From: Thiohalocapsa sp. ML1
GTDB taxonomy: Bacteria; Pseudomonadota; Gammaproteobacteria; Chromatiales; Chromatiaceae
Assembly: GCF_001469165.1 (NCBI RefSeq)
Contig: NZ_JABX01000026.1
Location: 1 to 64,000, forward strand
DNA: 64,000 nucleotides
Reading direction: 5' to 3'
Positions 55,363 to 63,194 of this stretch are shown here, one piece after another. The number at the start of each line of letters is the position of its first letter. Within the stretch, counting starts at the first letter, position 1. The notes under the pieces are model-generated. The model searched no databases. It had not been told where the DNA came from and worked only from the letters and a program-made list of their open reading frames with translations. The position numbers were made by a program, and so were the translations under genes.

Positions 55363-55911
55363 TCAGGCCCCGACGCGCCCCTTCGCCACGGTCTCGGCGG
55401 TAATCTCCCCCGCCGCCATCCGCTCCACCTTCGCGAGCACCTGGGCTTCCAGGTCGCGCTTGAACTGCGCGACGCGCGCGAGCAGCGCCGCGTCGCCGAC
55501 GGCGAGGATCTGCGCCGCCAAGAGCCCCGCGTTGCGGGCGCCGTCGATGGCGACGGTCGCCACCGGCACGCCGGGCGGCATCTGCACGATGGACAGGAGC
55601 GAGTCCTGCCCGGACAGGGCCTTGCTCTTCACCGGCACGCCGATGACCGGCAGCGGCGAGATGGCCGCGGCCATACCCGGCAGATGGGCGGCGCCGCCGG
55701 CGCCGGCGATGATGACCTTGAGCCCGCGGTCCATGGCGCTCGCGGCATAGTCGTAGAGCCGCTTTGGGGTGCGGTGCGCGGAGACGATGGTCATCTCGAA
55801 GGGCACGCCGAGCTCCGTCAGCGCGTCGGCGGCGGCCTGCATGACCGGCAGGTCGGAGTCGCTGCCCATGATGATGCCCACCAGCGGGGCCGATGCTGCG
55901 GGGTCGCTCAT
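55363..55911 (-). CDS. purE: N5-carboxyaminoimidazole ribonucleotide mutase (PurE)
   Basis: PurE moves the carboxyl group of N5-CAIR to give CAIR in purine synthesis. The 182-residue protein has the class I signature [24 protein letters not shown] and [14 protein letters not shown]. The C-terminus is extended by about 15 residues relative to E. coli. ATG 55911 overlaps the purK stop by 4 bp, so translation is coupled. Confidence 0.95.
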   Translation of the reverse strand: MSDPAASAPLVGIIMGSDSDLPVMQAAADALTELGVPFEMTIVSAHRTPKRLYDYAASAMDRGLKVIIAGAGGAAHLPGMAAAISPLPVIGVPVKSKALSGQDSLLSIVQMPPGVPVATVAIDGARNAGLLAAQILAVGDAALLARVAQFKRDLEAQVLAKVERMAAGEITAETVAKGRVGA

Positions 55912-57074
55912 GCGATCTCCTCTCCTTCGATGCGGATCAGCGCGCGCACCTGTTCGGCCTTCGCGCGGGCCTGCTCGACGTCGGCGTCGAGCACGGTGAC
56001 GTGGCCCATCTTGCGATGGGCGCGGGTCTCGGCCTTGCCGTACAGGTGCACCGAGACGCCCGGGATCGCGAGCGCCGCGCGCAGCCCGCGGATGACGGGC
56101 CGGCCCTTGAAGCCGGGCTCGCCGAGTAGGTTCAGCATCGCCGCCGGGCAGAGCAGGTCCGTCGCGCCGAGCGGCAGGCCGGCGATCGCGCGCAGGTGCT
56201 GCTCGAACTGGTCCGTGGTGCAAGCCTCGATGGTGTAGTGGCCGGAGTTGTGCGTGCGCGGCGCGACCTCATTGACCAGCAGCTCGCCGGCCTCGGTCAG
56301 GAACATCTCGACGCCGAAGATGCCGACCCCCATCAGCGCCTCCACGGTGTCCACCGCGAGCCGCCGGGCCGCCGCCGCGGTGGCGGCATCGATGCGCGCC
56401 GGCGCGATGAGCAGGTCCAGCACGTTCTCGGCCGGGCGCATGCACATTTCCACCACCGGATAGGCGACGGTGCCGCCGTCCTGCCCGCGGGCGACCATGA
56501 CGGCCAGCTCGAGCCGCGCCGGCACGAAGCGCTCCACCAGCGACGGCACCGGCAGATGCTTGGCGAAATCGGCGGCCTCGCGCATCACCTGCACGCCGCG
56601 GCCGTCGTAGCCGCCGCGACGGGCCTTTTGCACCAGCGGATAGCCGAAGGCCGCGAAGGCTTCGGCCGACGGCGCATCCGCGGCCTCGAACCCGGCGCTC
56701 GGGATGCCGGCGTCGGCCAGCACCTGCTTCTGGCGCAGCTTGTCCTGGATGTCCGCGAGCAGCCCGGGGCAGGGGTAGATGCGATGGCCCTCGCGCAACA
56801 GCTCGGCCAGCACGTCGGTGTCGATATCCTCGATGTCGAAGGTCGTCACGTCGCAGGCCGTGACCAGCTCGCGCAGCGCCGCCGGGTCGTGGTAGGTGCC
56901 GACGATCTGCTGGCCGGAGAGCTGCCCCGCCGGGCTGTTCGGGTAGGGGTCGAGCACGGTGCAGACGCAGCCGATGCGCTTGGCGGCGGCCACCAGCATG
57001 CGCCCGAGCTGGCCGCCGCCGATGATGCCGATATGCGCGACGGGGTAGGGGTAGCGATCTTCGCCGATGCTCAT
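55908..57074 (-). CDS. purK: N5-carboxyaminoimidazole ribonucleotide synthase (PurK)
   Basis: PurK uses ATP and bicarbonate to carboxylate aminoimidazole ribonucleotide. The 388-residue ATP-grasp protein has [19 protein letters not shown] at the N-terminus, the ATP loop [14 protein letters not shown], and catalytic [21 protein letters not shown] (given in parts FGVEMFLTE and [14 protein letters not shown]). ATG 57074 overlaps the stop of the LysR gene by 4 bp, and its own stop overlaps purE. The three genes are therefore one translational unit. Confidence 0.95.
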   Translation of the reverse strand: MSIGEDRYPYPVAHIGIIGGGQLGRMLVAAAKRIGCVCTVLDPYPNSPAGQLSGQQIVGTYHDPAALRELVTACDVTTFDIEDIDTDVLAELLREGHRIYPCPGLLADIQDKLRQKQVLADAGIPSAGFEAADAPSAEAFAAFGYPLVQKARRGGYDGRGVQVMREAADFAKHLPVPSLVERFVPARLELAVMVARGQDGGTVAYPVVEMCMRPAENVLDLLIAPARIDAATAAAARRLAVDTVEALMGVGIFGVEMFLTEAGELLVNEVAPRTHNSGHYTIEACTTDQFEQHLRAIAGLPLGATDLLCPAAMLNLLGEPGFKGRPVIRGLRAALAIPGVSVHLYGKAETRAHRKMGHVTVLDADVEQARAKAEQVRALIRIEGEEIA

Positions 57075-58102
57075 GTGCTGGCGCCCGCCTCGCGCCGCAG
57101 GCGCTCGCGGGTCTCCTCGAAGGCGGCCTTGGCCATGGCGAGCCGGACCTGGATCTCCGGCTCGTAGGCGATGGCGAAGTCGAGAAAGGTGCGCGCCACG
57201 AGCGACAGCTCCCGCCCGCGCCAATACACCAGATGCCAGCGGCGCATGATCGGGAAACCCTGCACGTCGAGCAGCGCAAGCCCGCCGCCGACGCTCTCCA
57301 GCCGCAGGGAATGCAGCGACAGCACCGAGATGCCCAGACCGCCGACGATGGCGTGCTTGATGGCCTCGTTGCTGCCGAGCTGCATGCGCACGCGCGGGGT
57401 CAGGCCGTGCTCGTTGAAGCACTTGACGACGGCATCGCGGATGCCGGAGCCCGGCTCGCGCAGGATCAGGTTCTCCTCGACCAAACGGTCGAAGGGGATG
57501 TCGTGCTCCAGCGCCAGCGGGTGGTCGACCCGCGCGACCACCACCAGGGGGTTCGGTGCGAACGGGATGGACTCGACCTGGTCGTGGTCGTCCCGAGGCT
57601 GGCCCGCGACGTAGAGGTCGTCGTCGTGGGCCATCAGGCGTTCCAGAATGTGCTCGCGGTTGGTGACGCCGAGGGACACCTCGATGCCCGGATACTCCTT
57701 GCAGAAGGCCCCCAGGATCTCCGGCGCGACGTATTTGGCCGTGGTCACGACGCCGAGCCGCAGGCGCCCGCGCTTCAAGCCCTTCAGGTCGGAGAGCTTG
57801 ACCTCCAGGTCCGTCAGCGTGCCGAGGATCTCGCGACAAGCGCCATAGACCTCGCGGCCGGCGTCGGTGGGCTCCACGGTGCGGCCCACGTGGCGGAACA
57901 GCGGCGTGCCCAGGGTCTCGGACAGCTTCTTGATCTGCATCGACACCGTGGGCTGGGTCAGGAACAGCTCCTCGGCGGCGCGCGTAAAACTGCCGAGCCG
58001 CACGATGGCCTCCAGCAGTTGCAACTGGCGCAGCGTGGCGTGGCGGATGAGATAGTCCGCGCCCCCGGGAAAGGGGTAGCGGCCGTCGTGGGCGTGGGAC
58101 AT
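57071..58102 (-). CDS. cbbR: LysR-type regulator, CbbR-like
   Basis: CbbR activates Calvin-cycle (cbb) genes in proteobacteria. The 343-residue protein has the LysR HTH at about 24-80 (TLRQLQLLEAIVRLGSFTRA, LTQPTVSMQIKKL, GTPLFRHVGRTVEPTDAG), followed by a LysR substrate domain. The N-terminal wording and the proximity to the cso operon favour CbbR over other LysR types. I chose ATG 58102. An upstream GTG at 58207 adds a basic, non-conserved stretch. It is transcribed in the same direction as the cso genes. The stop overlaps purK. Confidence 0.85.
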   Translation of the reverse strand: MSHAHDGRYPFPGGADYLIRHATLRQLQLLEAIVRLGSFTRAAEELFLTQPTVSMQIKKLSETLGTPLFRHVGRTVEPTDAGREVYGACREILGTLTDLEVKLSDLKGLKRGRLRLGVVTTAKYVAPEILGAFCKEYPGIEVSLGVTNREHILERLMAHDDDLYVAGQPRDDHDQVESIPFAPNPLVVVARVDHPLALEHDIPFDRLVEENLILREPGSGIRDAVVKCFNEHGLTPRVRMQLGSNEAIKHAIVGGLGISVLSLHSLRLESVGGGLALLDVQGFPIMRRWHLVYWRGRELSLVARTFLDFAIAYEPEIQVRLAMAKAAFEETRERLRREAGAST

Positions 58103-58323
58103 GCTGGCGTTGCCGTGCGCACTTGGCGTCTGCCGCCGCTGCCGGCCGCGCGGCCGTTGGGCCGAGTCGGCCGCAGGCGGCTCGTCAGTGCTTCCGCTGC
58201 GATTCACCGTCGTCGAGCAAGACGCGGCAGCATAGCGCGATCACGCGCCCTGCTCCAGCGGGGCGCGTCAATGCAACGCGTTGTTAGGGCCACGGACGGA
58301 TCGAGCGCCTAGGCGGCGCCGTT

Positions 58324-58342
58324 CCGGCGGGCGTGCCGCCGG
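58324..58342 (-). terminator. Perfect hairpin after the McdB-like gene
   Basis: CCGGCGG and CCGCCGG pair exactly around GCGTG, directly downstream of the stop at 58349. There is no following T-run, so it is a candidate for an intrinsic stop or for 3' end stability of the cso transcript. Confidence 0.45.
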
Positions 58343-58348
58343 CCGGGC

Positions 58349-58531
58349 TCAGTCGGGCCAGATGCGCGGTGCGGCCTGGAAGGGGTCGTCGCGCTGCGGC
58401 GGCAGCGCCGGGCCGCCGGTGGCGTCGGCGGTCTTCTCGGTGCTGCCGCGGCGGCGGCTGGTGGCGGCGCTGGTGCGCCGAGCCGGGGTCGCGGTGCTGG
58501 TGCCCTCTGCGGTCGCCTGCTCTTCGCTCAT
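58349..58531 (-). CDS. Small disordered protein with C-terminal Trp, McdB-like
   Basis: The 60-residue protein (MSEEQATAEGTSTATPARRT start) is low-complexity and lacks hydrophobic core residues. It carries basic clusters (ARRT, SRRRGS) in the middle and ends DDPFQAAPRIWPD, with a Trp three residues from the end. Alpha-carboxysome positioning adaptors (McdB) are short disordered proteins with an almost invariant C-terminal Trp, encoded in cso loci. No ParA-like McdA gene is seen in this window. A strong GGAG/GAGG ribosome binding site precedes the ATG, so it is probably translated. It follows acRAF across a heptad repeat array. The call rests on composition, the Trp and location. Confidence 0.55.
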   Translation of the reverse strand: MSEEQATAEGTSTATPARRTSAATSRRRGSTEKTADATGGPALPPQRDDPFQAAPRIWPD

Positions 58532-58545
58532 GGACCTCGCTCCTC

Positions 58546-58600
58546 AGTTGTCAGCTTTCAGTTGTAAGCTTTCAGTTGTCAGCTTTCAGTTGTCAGCTTG
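58546..58600. repeat. CAGTTGT/CAGCTTT heptad array
   Basis: Alternating heptads CAGTTGT and CAGCTTT (one AAGCTTT variant) run four times between the acRAF and McdB-like genes, reaching the acRAF stop codon. Confidence 0.75.
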
Positions 58601-58894
58601 TAGAAAGCCATCGACGCGCTCGGCGAAGGCCTCCGCAGCGGCGCTGATCTCGTCGCTGTCGTCGTCCGCGAACAGCGCCAGGTTCACATAGGTGCGCCCG
58701 AAGCTCTGATTCGGGTAGACGCCGGTCGCTTCCGACAGGTCCGCGACCTGGTCCAGAAAGTCCCGCAGTGCGTCGTAGTCCGCAAACTCGATCCGGCGCT
58801 CCAGTCGCAGCGGTCGCTGCCGACGGCGCCAGCCGTGCGCCGGCGTCGGCGGCGCGCTCGGGGGACCCGCTGCGTCAGAAGTAGGCCCGGTCAT
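58586..58894 (-). CDS. acRAF-type Rubisco assembly factor (pterin carbinolamine dehydratase-like)
   Basis: acRAF assists assembly of form IA RuBisCO in alpha-carboxysome bacteria. The 102-residue protein has a Pro/Ala-rich N-terminus. A PCD-like alpha/beta domain follows (LERRIEFADYDALRDFLDQV, ATGVYPNQSFGRTYVNLALF, ISAAAEAFAERVDGFL). The catalytic His residues of true dehydratases (the HHP motif) are absent, as in acRAF proteins. I chose ATG 58894 with GGGAAG upstream, which overlaps the end of the ferritin-like gene by 20 bp. The last codons run into a heptad repeat. Confidence 0.82.
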   Translation of the reverse strand: MTGPTSDAAGPPSAPPTPAHGWRRRQRPLRLERRIEFADYDALRDFLDQVADLSEATGVYPNQSFGRTYVNLALFADDDSDEISAAAEAFAERVDGFLQADN

Positions 58895-59351
58895 CGCGAC
58901 TTCCCGCCGGTGCGACGCCGAGCGTCTCGAGCCAGGCGTCGATCTCGCCCGCGTGGTGCTGCTCTTCATGCAGCAGCCCGCCGAAGAAGGCAGCGTTCTC
59001 GACATCGCCGATGCGCCGGCAGAAGTCCGTCGCCTCTTGGTACAGCGCGACGATCTCCGCCTCCAGCACCTGATCCTGCAGCAGCAGGTCGACCAGATTG
59101 CGCGCGACGCCCGCCGGGCGCAACTGCGAGGCGTTGGGCGCGACGCCCAAGCCCAGCATGCGCTTCACGAGCCGATCCGCGTGCTGGAGCTCCTCGACCA
59201 CCTCGCGCCGAAAGCGGTCGCCGGCGTCCTTGAGGCCCCAGGCGTCGGCGAGCCCGGCCTGGGTCATGTACTGCTGCACGGCAGAGTACTCCAGGCTGAG
59301 CGCGCGGCCGAGGTAGCCGAGGGTGCGCGGATGGATGGAGGCGGTACGCAT
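58875..59351 (-). CDS. Ferritin/bacterioferritin-like protein of the cso locus
   Basis: The 158-residue four-helix protein begins RTASIHPRTLGYLGRALSLE. It has the di-iron type residues in EYSAVQQYM, EELQHADRLVKRML, EAEIVALYQEA and LLHEEQHHAGEIDAW. Ferritin-like genes of unknown role are a regular part of alpha-carboxysome loci downstream of the shell genes. It may handle iron or redox state. Start ATG 59351, upstream of acRAF. Confidence 0.85.
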   Translation of the reverse strand: MRTASIHPRTLGYLGRALSLEYSAVQQYMTQAGLADAWGLKDAGDRFRREVVEELQHADRLVKRMLGLGVAPNASQLRPAGVARNLVDLLLQDQVLEAEIVALYQEATDFCRRIGDVENAAFFGGLLHEEQHHAGEIDAWLETLGVAPAGSRDDRAYF

Positions 59352-59355
59352 GGGG

Positions 59356-59604
59356 TTCAGGTGCTAGGTTCTGTGCCAGGTGCTAGATGCCAGGTGCTAG
59401 GTGCTGGGTGCTAGGTGCTAGGGGGGCGAGGCCTCAGACCTGCCAGGGTACCGAGCGGGCGAAGGGCCGAGGGCCTAGGGCCTAGGGCCTAGGGCCGAGG
59501 AGGGCGCCCTTGGCCCTATTGCCCTCAAGCGACTTGTCGCCATAAGGCGCCGCCCAGCAATCCGGGGGCTAACCCCTAGCCCCTAGCCCCTAGCCCCTAG
59601 CCCC
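59356..59604. repeat. Heptad arrays and element copy between csoS1 and the ferritin-like gene
   Basis: TAGGTGC-type heptads (59358-59424) are followed by a decayed CTAG-type element. This holds GAGGCCTCAGACC, GGGCCGA/GGGCCTA heptads facing GGCGCCCTTGGCCC, and CTCAAGCGACTTGTCGCC with CGCCCAGCAATCC. CCCCTAG heptads (59569-59604) then reach the csoS1 stop. No gene is seen. Confidence 0.75.
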
Positions 59605-59907
59605 TCACTCAGCGTTTCCGCCCTTGGGCAGAACAGGCTCCACCTCGCGGTGCGGGCGGGCGATGATGTGCGCGGCCACCAGGCCGTCGCCGACGCGCTC
59701 GCAGGCGTCCGCACCGGCGCGCACCGCCGCGTTGACTGCACCGGTCTCGCCGCGCACCAGCACGGTGACGTAGCCGCCGCCGACGAACTCGCGACCGATC
59801 AGGCGCACTTCCGCCGCCTTGGTCATCGCGTCCGCCGCCTCGATGGCCGGCACCAGGCCGCGGGTTTCGATCATGCCGAGGGCGATGCCCATGGTCTCGC
59901 TTGCCAT
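59605..59907 (-). CDS. csoS1: Carboxysome shell protein CsoS1 (BMC-H), third copy
   Basis: CsoS1 hexamers tile the facets of the alpha-carboxysome shell. The 100-residue BMC domain matches CsoS1 along its length ([40 protein letters not shown]), with pore motif FVGGG at residues 41-45. The nucleotide sequence is almost identical to the copy at 60062-60361 apart from both ends, which suggests recent duplication or gene conversion. Heptad arrays flank it on both sides. Confidence 0.96.
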   Translation of the reverse strand: MASETMGIALGMIETRGLVPAIEAADAMTKAAEVRLIGREFVGGGYVTVLVRGETGAVNAAVRAGADACERVGDGLVAAHIIARPHREVEPVLPKGGNAE

Positions 59908-60061
59908 TTTTTTACTCTCCGTTGGGATTGTGCGCCGGGGGTCAGCGTCCCGACTTCAGGTACTAGGTGCTAGGTGCTAGGTGCTAGGTGCTAGGTACTA
60001 GGTACTAGGTGCTAGGTGCTAGGTGCTGGAGCCTAGCCCCTAGCCCCTAGCTCCTAGGCCC
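59908..60061. repeat. TAGGTGC/CCCTAG heptad inverted array between csoS1 copies
   Basis: About ten TAGGTGC or TAGGTAC heptads are followed by inverted CCCCTAG/CTCCTAG heptads that end at the csoS1 stop codon (59957-60060). The transcript could fold into a long hairpin inside the cso operon. Confidence 0.8.
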
Positions 60062-60361
60062 TCACTCAGCGCCGCCCTTGGGCAGCACCGGCTCCACCTC
60101 GCGGTGCGGGCGGGCGATGATGTGCGCGGCCACCAGGCCGTCGCCGACGCGCTCGCAGGCGTCCGCACCGGCGCGCACCGCCGCGTTGACTGCACCGGTC
60201 TCGCCGCGCACCAGCACGGTGACGTAGCCGCCGCCGACGAACTCGCGACCGATCAGGCGCACTTCCGCCGCCTTGGTCATCGCGTCCGCCGCCTCGATGG
60301 CCGGCACCAGGCCGCGGGTTTCGATCATGCCGAGGGCGATGCCCATGGTCTCGTTCGCCAT
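60062..60361 (-). CDS. csoS1: Carboxysome shell protein CsoS1 (BMC-H), second copy
   Basis: This 99-residue shell hexamer protein is near-identical to the 59605-59907 product and has the same FVGGG pore motif. Only the second to fifth residues and the last few differ (KGGAE against KGGNAE). It lies 93 bp downstream of the first csoS1 copy on the same strand. Confidence 0.96.
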   Translation of the reverse strand: MANETMGIALGMIETRGLVPAIEAADAMTKAAEVRLIGREFVGGGYVTVLVRGETGAVNAAVRAGADACERVGDGLVAAHIIARPHREVEPVLPKGGAE

Positions 60362-60454
60362 TGCGTTGTCTCCGTCTGTGTCAGCTCGTTGAAAACCTGC
60401 CTAGCGGTCCCGGTGCGCGGCGCGACCGGGCGGAATTCTCGTTGTCGCAGCGAC

Positions 60455-60778
60455 TCAGCGCCGTTGGTCGCCCGGCGCGAAGGTGTCGCCGGACTGCTTG
60501 AGGAGCGGCTCCAGCTCCGCATGCGGCCGGGCGATGATGTGCGCGGCCACCAGGCCGTCGCCGACGCGCTCGCAGGCGTCCGCACCGGCGCGCACCGCGG
60601 CATTGACGGCGCCGGTCTCGCCGCGCACCAGCACGGTGACGTAACCGCCGCCGACCCATTCGCGGCCCACCAGGGTGACCTCGGCCGCCTTGGTCATCGC
60701 GTCCGCCGCTTCAATGGCGGGAACGAGACCGCGGGTCTCGATCAAGCCGAGTGCAATACCAAGCCGACGTTCGGCCAT
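60455..60778 (-). CDS. csoS1: Carboxysome shell protein CsoS1 (BMC-H), first copy, Trp pore variant
   Basis: The 107-residue BMC-H protein diverges from the other two copies. The N-terminus is MAERRLGIALGLIETRG and the pore motif is WVGGG at 41-45, with Trp replacing Phe. The C-terminus is longer (ELEPLLKQSGDTFAPGDQRR). It is the first BMC-H gene after the CsoS4 pair and probably a minor hexamer with different pore chemistry. Confidence 0.95.
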   Translation of the reverse strand: MAERRLGIALGLIETRGLVPAIEAADAMTKAAEVTLVGREWVGGGYVTVLVRGETGAVNAAVRAGADACERVGDGLVAAHIIARPHAELEPLLKQSGDTFAPGDQRR

Positions 60779-60806
60779 GTGTCGATCCTCGTTGTGAGCG
60801 CGGGCG

Positions 60807-61145
60807 TCATGCGGCCTGTGCGCGGTCTGTGGTCTGCGGTGCCGCCGTCTCGGTGGCGCCGCTGTCGGTTGCCTGTGCCGGGGCGGGTTTCGCGACCTCC
60901 TCCGGCTCCCAGTCGTCGATAATCCCGCCGATGGTGAGATCGGTCAGGATGTCCGGGTCGCCCATCGCGAAGCGCCCGGCGGAGCCGCTCACGGTGAACA
61001 CCCAGTTGCCGGGGCGCGTCCCCACGGGGTCCGTCGCCACCAGCAGCTTGCCCTTGCGGTCTTGCAGAATCCGCAGGCTGCTATGGTCGAGGCCCGCCAC
61101 CCGATGCGTGCACACCAGCGTGCCAACGACCTGGTTGATCTCCAT
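60807..61145 (-). CDS. csoS4B: Carboxysome vertex protein CsoS4B (BMC-P) with C-terminal extension
   Basis: CsoS4 pentamers cap the shell vertices. The 112-residue protein has a BMC-P fold pattern (MEINQVVGTLVCTHRVAGLD, VATDPVGTRPGNWVFTVSGS, DLTIGGIIDDWE). A C-terminal extension of about 30 residues rich in Ala, Thr and Pro follows, beyond the ~80-residue family length. It lies 14 bp downstream of csoS4A. Confidence 0.93.
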   Translation of the reverse strand: MEINQVVGTLVCTHRVAGLDHSSLRILQDRKGKLLVATDPVGTRPGNWVFTVSGSAGRFAMGDPDILTDLTIGGIIDDWEPEEVAKPAPAQATDSGATETAAPQTTDRAQAA

Positions 61146-61159
61146 GCCGCGCGCCTCGT

Positions 61160-61411
61160 TCAGACCCGATCCGGGTCCCAGTTGTCGATGATCCCGACGA
61201 TGGTCAGATCGCTCGGGTAGGACTTGCTGCCGGCGGCCTCGCGGGCGGCGGAACTACCGACGCAGATCACCCAGTCGTCCGGCTTGCAGCCGATGGCGTC
61301 CACCGCCACGGCCTGCGCGCTGCCGTCCTGCACGACTTGCAGGTGCTTGTGCTCGAACTCCGGAATCCGGTACGTGCTCACCAGGGGCCTCACGACGCGA
61401 CAGATCTTCAT
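61160..61411 (-). CDS. csoS4A: Carboxysome vertex protein CsoS4A (BMC-P)
   Basis: This 83-residue pentamer-forming shell protein has family features MKICRVVRPLVSTYRIPEFE, AVDAIGCKPDDWVICVGSSA and DLTIVGIIDNWD. It follows csoSCA by 15 bp and precedes csoS4B by 14 bp, the standard cso order. Confidence 0.95.
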   Translation of the reverse strand: MKICRVVRPLVSTYRIPEFEHKHLQVVQDGSAQAVAVDAIGCKPDDWVICVGSSAAREAAGSKSYPSDLTIVGIIDNWDPDRV

Positions 61412-61426
61412 GGCCGTTGCAAACCC

Positions 61427-63163
61427 TCAGTGCGCCGCGGCGGCGGCCGGGGCCAGCGACGAGCCGACCACCTCGATGGGCGCCTGCGCATCGCAGTCGC
61501 GCACGGCCCGCAGGCAGTGCAGCAGCCCGTCGTCGCAGAGCCTCGGATAGCGTGCCTTCAGCGCTGCCGCGACGCGCTCGCAATGCCCCACCGCCCGCTC
61601 CCGCGACCCCGGCACCTTGCCGTGGTAGTCGAAGCGCACGACGATAGGCACGGGCAACTGCCGCGATACGTTGAGCCCCGTAAAGATCTTGATGCCGACA
61701 TCCAGGTCCGCGGCGCCCTCCTCCACCGTGCTCAGGTACGCGAAGTACGTGAGATTGCGCAGTTGGATCTCCTCGAAGCCGATGCCGGCGCCAATGAAGC
61801 GCTCCGCGTGGCCGATGTCGGCATAGCCGCCGGCGTGGTAGCTCCGCACGTAGTCGATCTGCGAGAGGTTCTGCTCGATCAGCCAAGCGATGAGCCGGGT
61901 CATGCCGTCCCAGGCCGAATCGCCCGGGGGCTGCGCCAAGCGCGCGGCCTTGCCCGGCGCATGCGCGCGCACCAGCTCCAGGATGCGTCGGCGCGCCTCG
62001 TCGGCGGTCAGACCTTGGGTGATCTCGTGGACCTTGCGGGCGTCGAGCCACTGCTCGAGGTCGCACCAGCCGTCGGCATCGGGCACATGCACGCGGATGG
62101 CATCGGTGTCCGTGTCCATGCCGATCAGCAGCAGGTCCACGGAGGCACCGCAGCAGAAGCCGTTCTCGACCGCCTGGCGGAAGGCCCGCAGGCGCTCCCA
62201 GCCCTCGCGGGCGGCGGCGGCGTCGTCCGAGCCGTGCTTGGCGCAGCCCTGGTGTGCCGGGTCGACGCTGCTGAAGTGATACAGCACCACCTTGAGATAG
62301 CGCGTCGGTGCGTCGGCGGTGTTCGGCACGCCTTCGCGGAAGCGCAGAAACTCGGTCTCGACCCACTTCTCAACGGTGTTCTCGATGTCGAACAGCGAGC
62401 CCGCGTAGGACTTGCGCCGCACCGCACCATAGGGCAGCCGCAGCACGTAGCTGATGGCGTGCGCCAGCCGGCCGTCGGCGCAGGGCGTGATGTCCATCAG
62501 ATGGAAACCGCAGTCCTGCAGCAGGGCCTGGAAGGCCGCACCGTCCCGGCCCCGGAGCGGGTCGGCGGTGTAGAACTCGTCGCTGAAGCGCCGGTAGGTC
62601 TCGAAGACGCAGGCGGCAAACAGCCGGCGCATGTCGAGCCCGGTCACCCAGGTCGCCTCCAGGATGTGCGCCGGCAGCTCGAAACCGAGCTCGGCGCGGG
62701 CGATGCCCTGGGCACGCTCGATGAAATCGGGCTCGCAGCGCTCCGTGGCGATGCGTTGCAGCACCGGCACGATGGCATCGAAGGCGCCCTTCACGGCCGC
62801 CTCGTAGGCATACAGGCGCTCGTTGGCCGCCGCGTCGGTGAGCGGGTGCAGGCGCCCGCGCGCCATGCCCGGAGCAGGCGCCGGGCTCGGCGCAGCAGCG
62901 GCCGGCCGGCTCGGCGCCGCCGGTCGGCGCACCACCGGGGTTGCGCTGCGCGCCCGGCTGCGCATGCGCTCGGCGGCCGCGTCGGCCGCGGTGCGCTCTG
63001 CGCGCGTTGCCTCGCCGGCCAGCGCGCGCTGGCCCGTGCCGCGCGGGCGCGCGTCGGCACCGGCGAGCGGGGCTGGCGCGAGCGGCAGACGGCTCGGCGC
63101 GGGCGCGGCGACCGGGGTCGCTAGACCTCGGCTGCGCGGCGATGGCTTAGGACGGCCTGGCAT
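61427..63163 (-). CDS. csoSCA: Carboxysomal carbonic anhydrase CsoSCA (CsoS3)
   Basis: CsoSCA converts bicarbonate to CO2 inside the carboxysome. The 578-residue protein has a Pro/Ala/Arg-rich disordered N-terminus of about 100 residues, which in relatives tethers the enzyme to Rubisco. The helical domain, catalytic domain and a C-terminal pseudo-repeat domain follow. The zinc site is visible as Cys228 in ITPCADGRLAH, with Asp230 and Arg232, His296 in LYHFSSVD and Cys307 in QGCAKHGS. The spacing matches that of the Halothiobacillus enzyme. It lies between csoS2 and csoS4A. Confidence 0.95.
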   Translation of the reverse strand: MPGRPKPSPRSRGLATPVAAPAPSRLPLAPAPLAGADARPRGTGQRALAGEATRAERTAADAAAERMRSRARSATPVVRRPAAPSRPAAAAPSPAPAPGMARGRLHPLTDAAANERLYAYEAAVKGAFDAIVPVLQRIATERCEPDFIERAQGIARAELGFELPAHILEATWVTGLDMRRLFAACVFETYRRFSDEFYTADPLRGRDGAAFQALLQDCGFHLMDITPCADGRLAHAISYVLRLPYGAVRRKSYAGSLFDIENTVEKWVETEFLRFREGVPNTADAPTRYLKVVLYHFSSVDPAHQGCAKHGSDDAAAAREGWERLRAFRQAVENGFCCGASVDLLLIGMDTDTDAIRVHVPDADGWCDLEQWLDARKVHEITQGLTADEARRRILELVRAHAPGKAARLAQPPGDSAWDGMTRLIAWLIEQNLSQIDYVRSYHAGGYADIGHAERFIGAGIGFEEIQLRNLTYFAYLSTVEEGAADLDVGIKIFTGLNVSRQLPVPIVVRFDYHGKVPGSRERAVGHCERVAAALKARYPRLCDDGLLHCLRAVRDCDAQAPIEVVGSSLAPAAAAAH

Positions 63164-63194
63164 GGCTTTGCTCGCTTGCGCTCAGTGCGACCGA

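Noticed and set aside
57075-57839. Upstream extension of the purK frame into cbbR
   Set aside because: The extra ~250 residues are an out-of-frame reading of cbbR, and PurK similarity begins at [11 protein letters not shown].
58103-58207. Upstream extension of cbbR from a GTG start
   Set aside because: The added residues are basic and low-complexity, and the family N-terminus fits ATG 58102.
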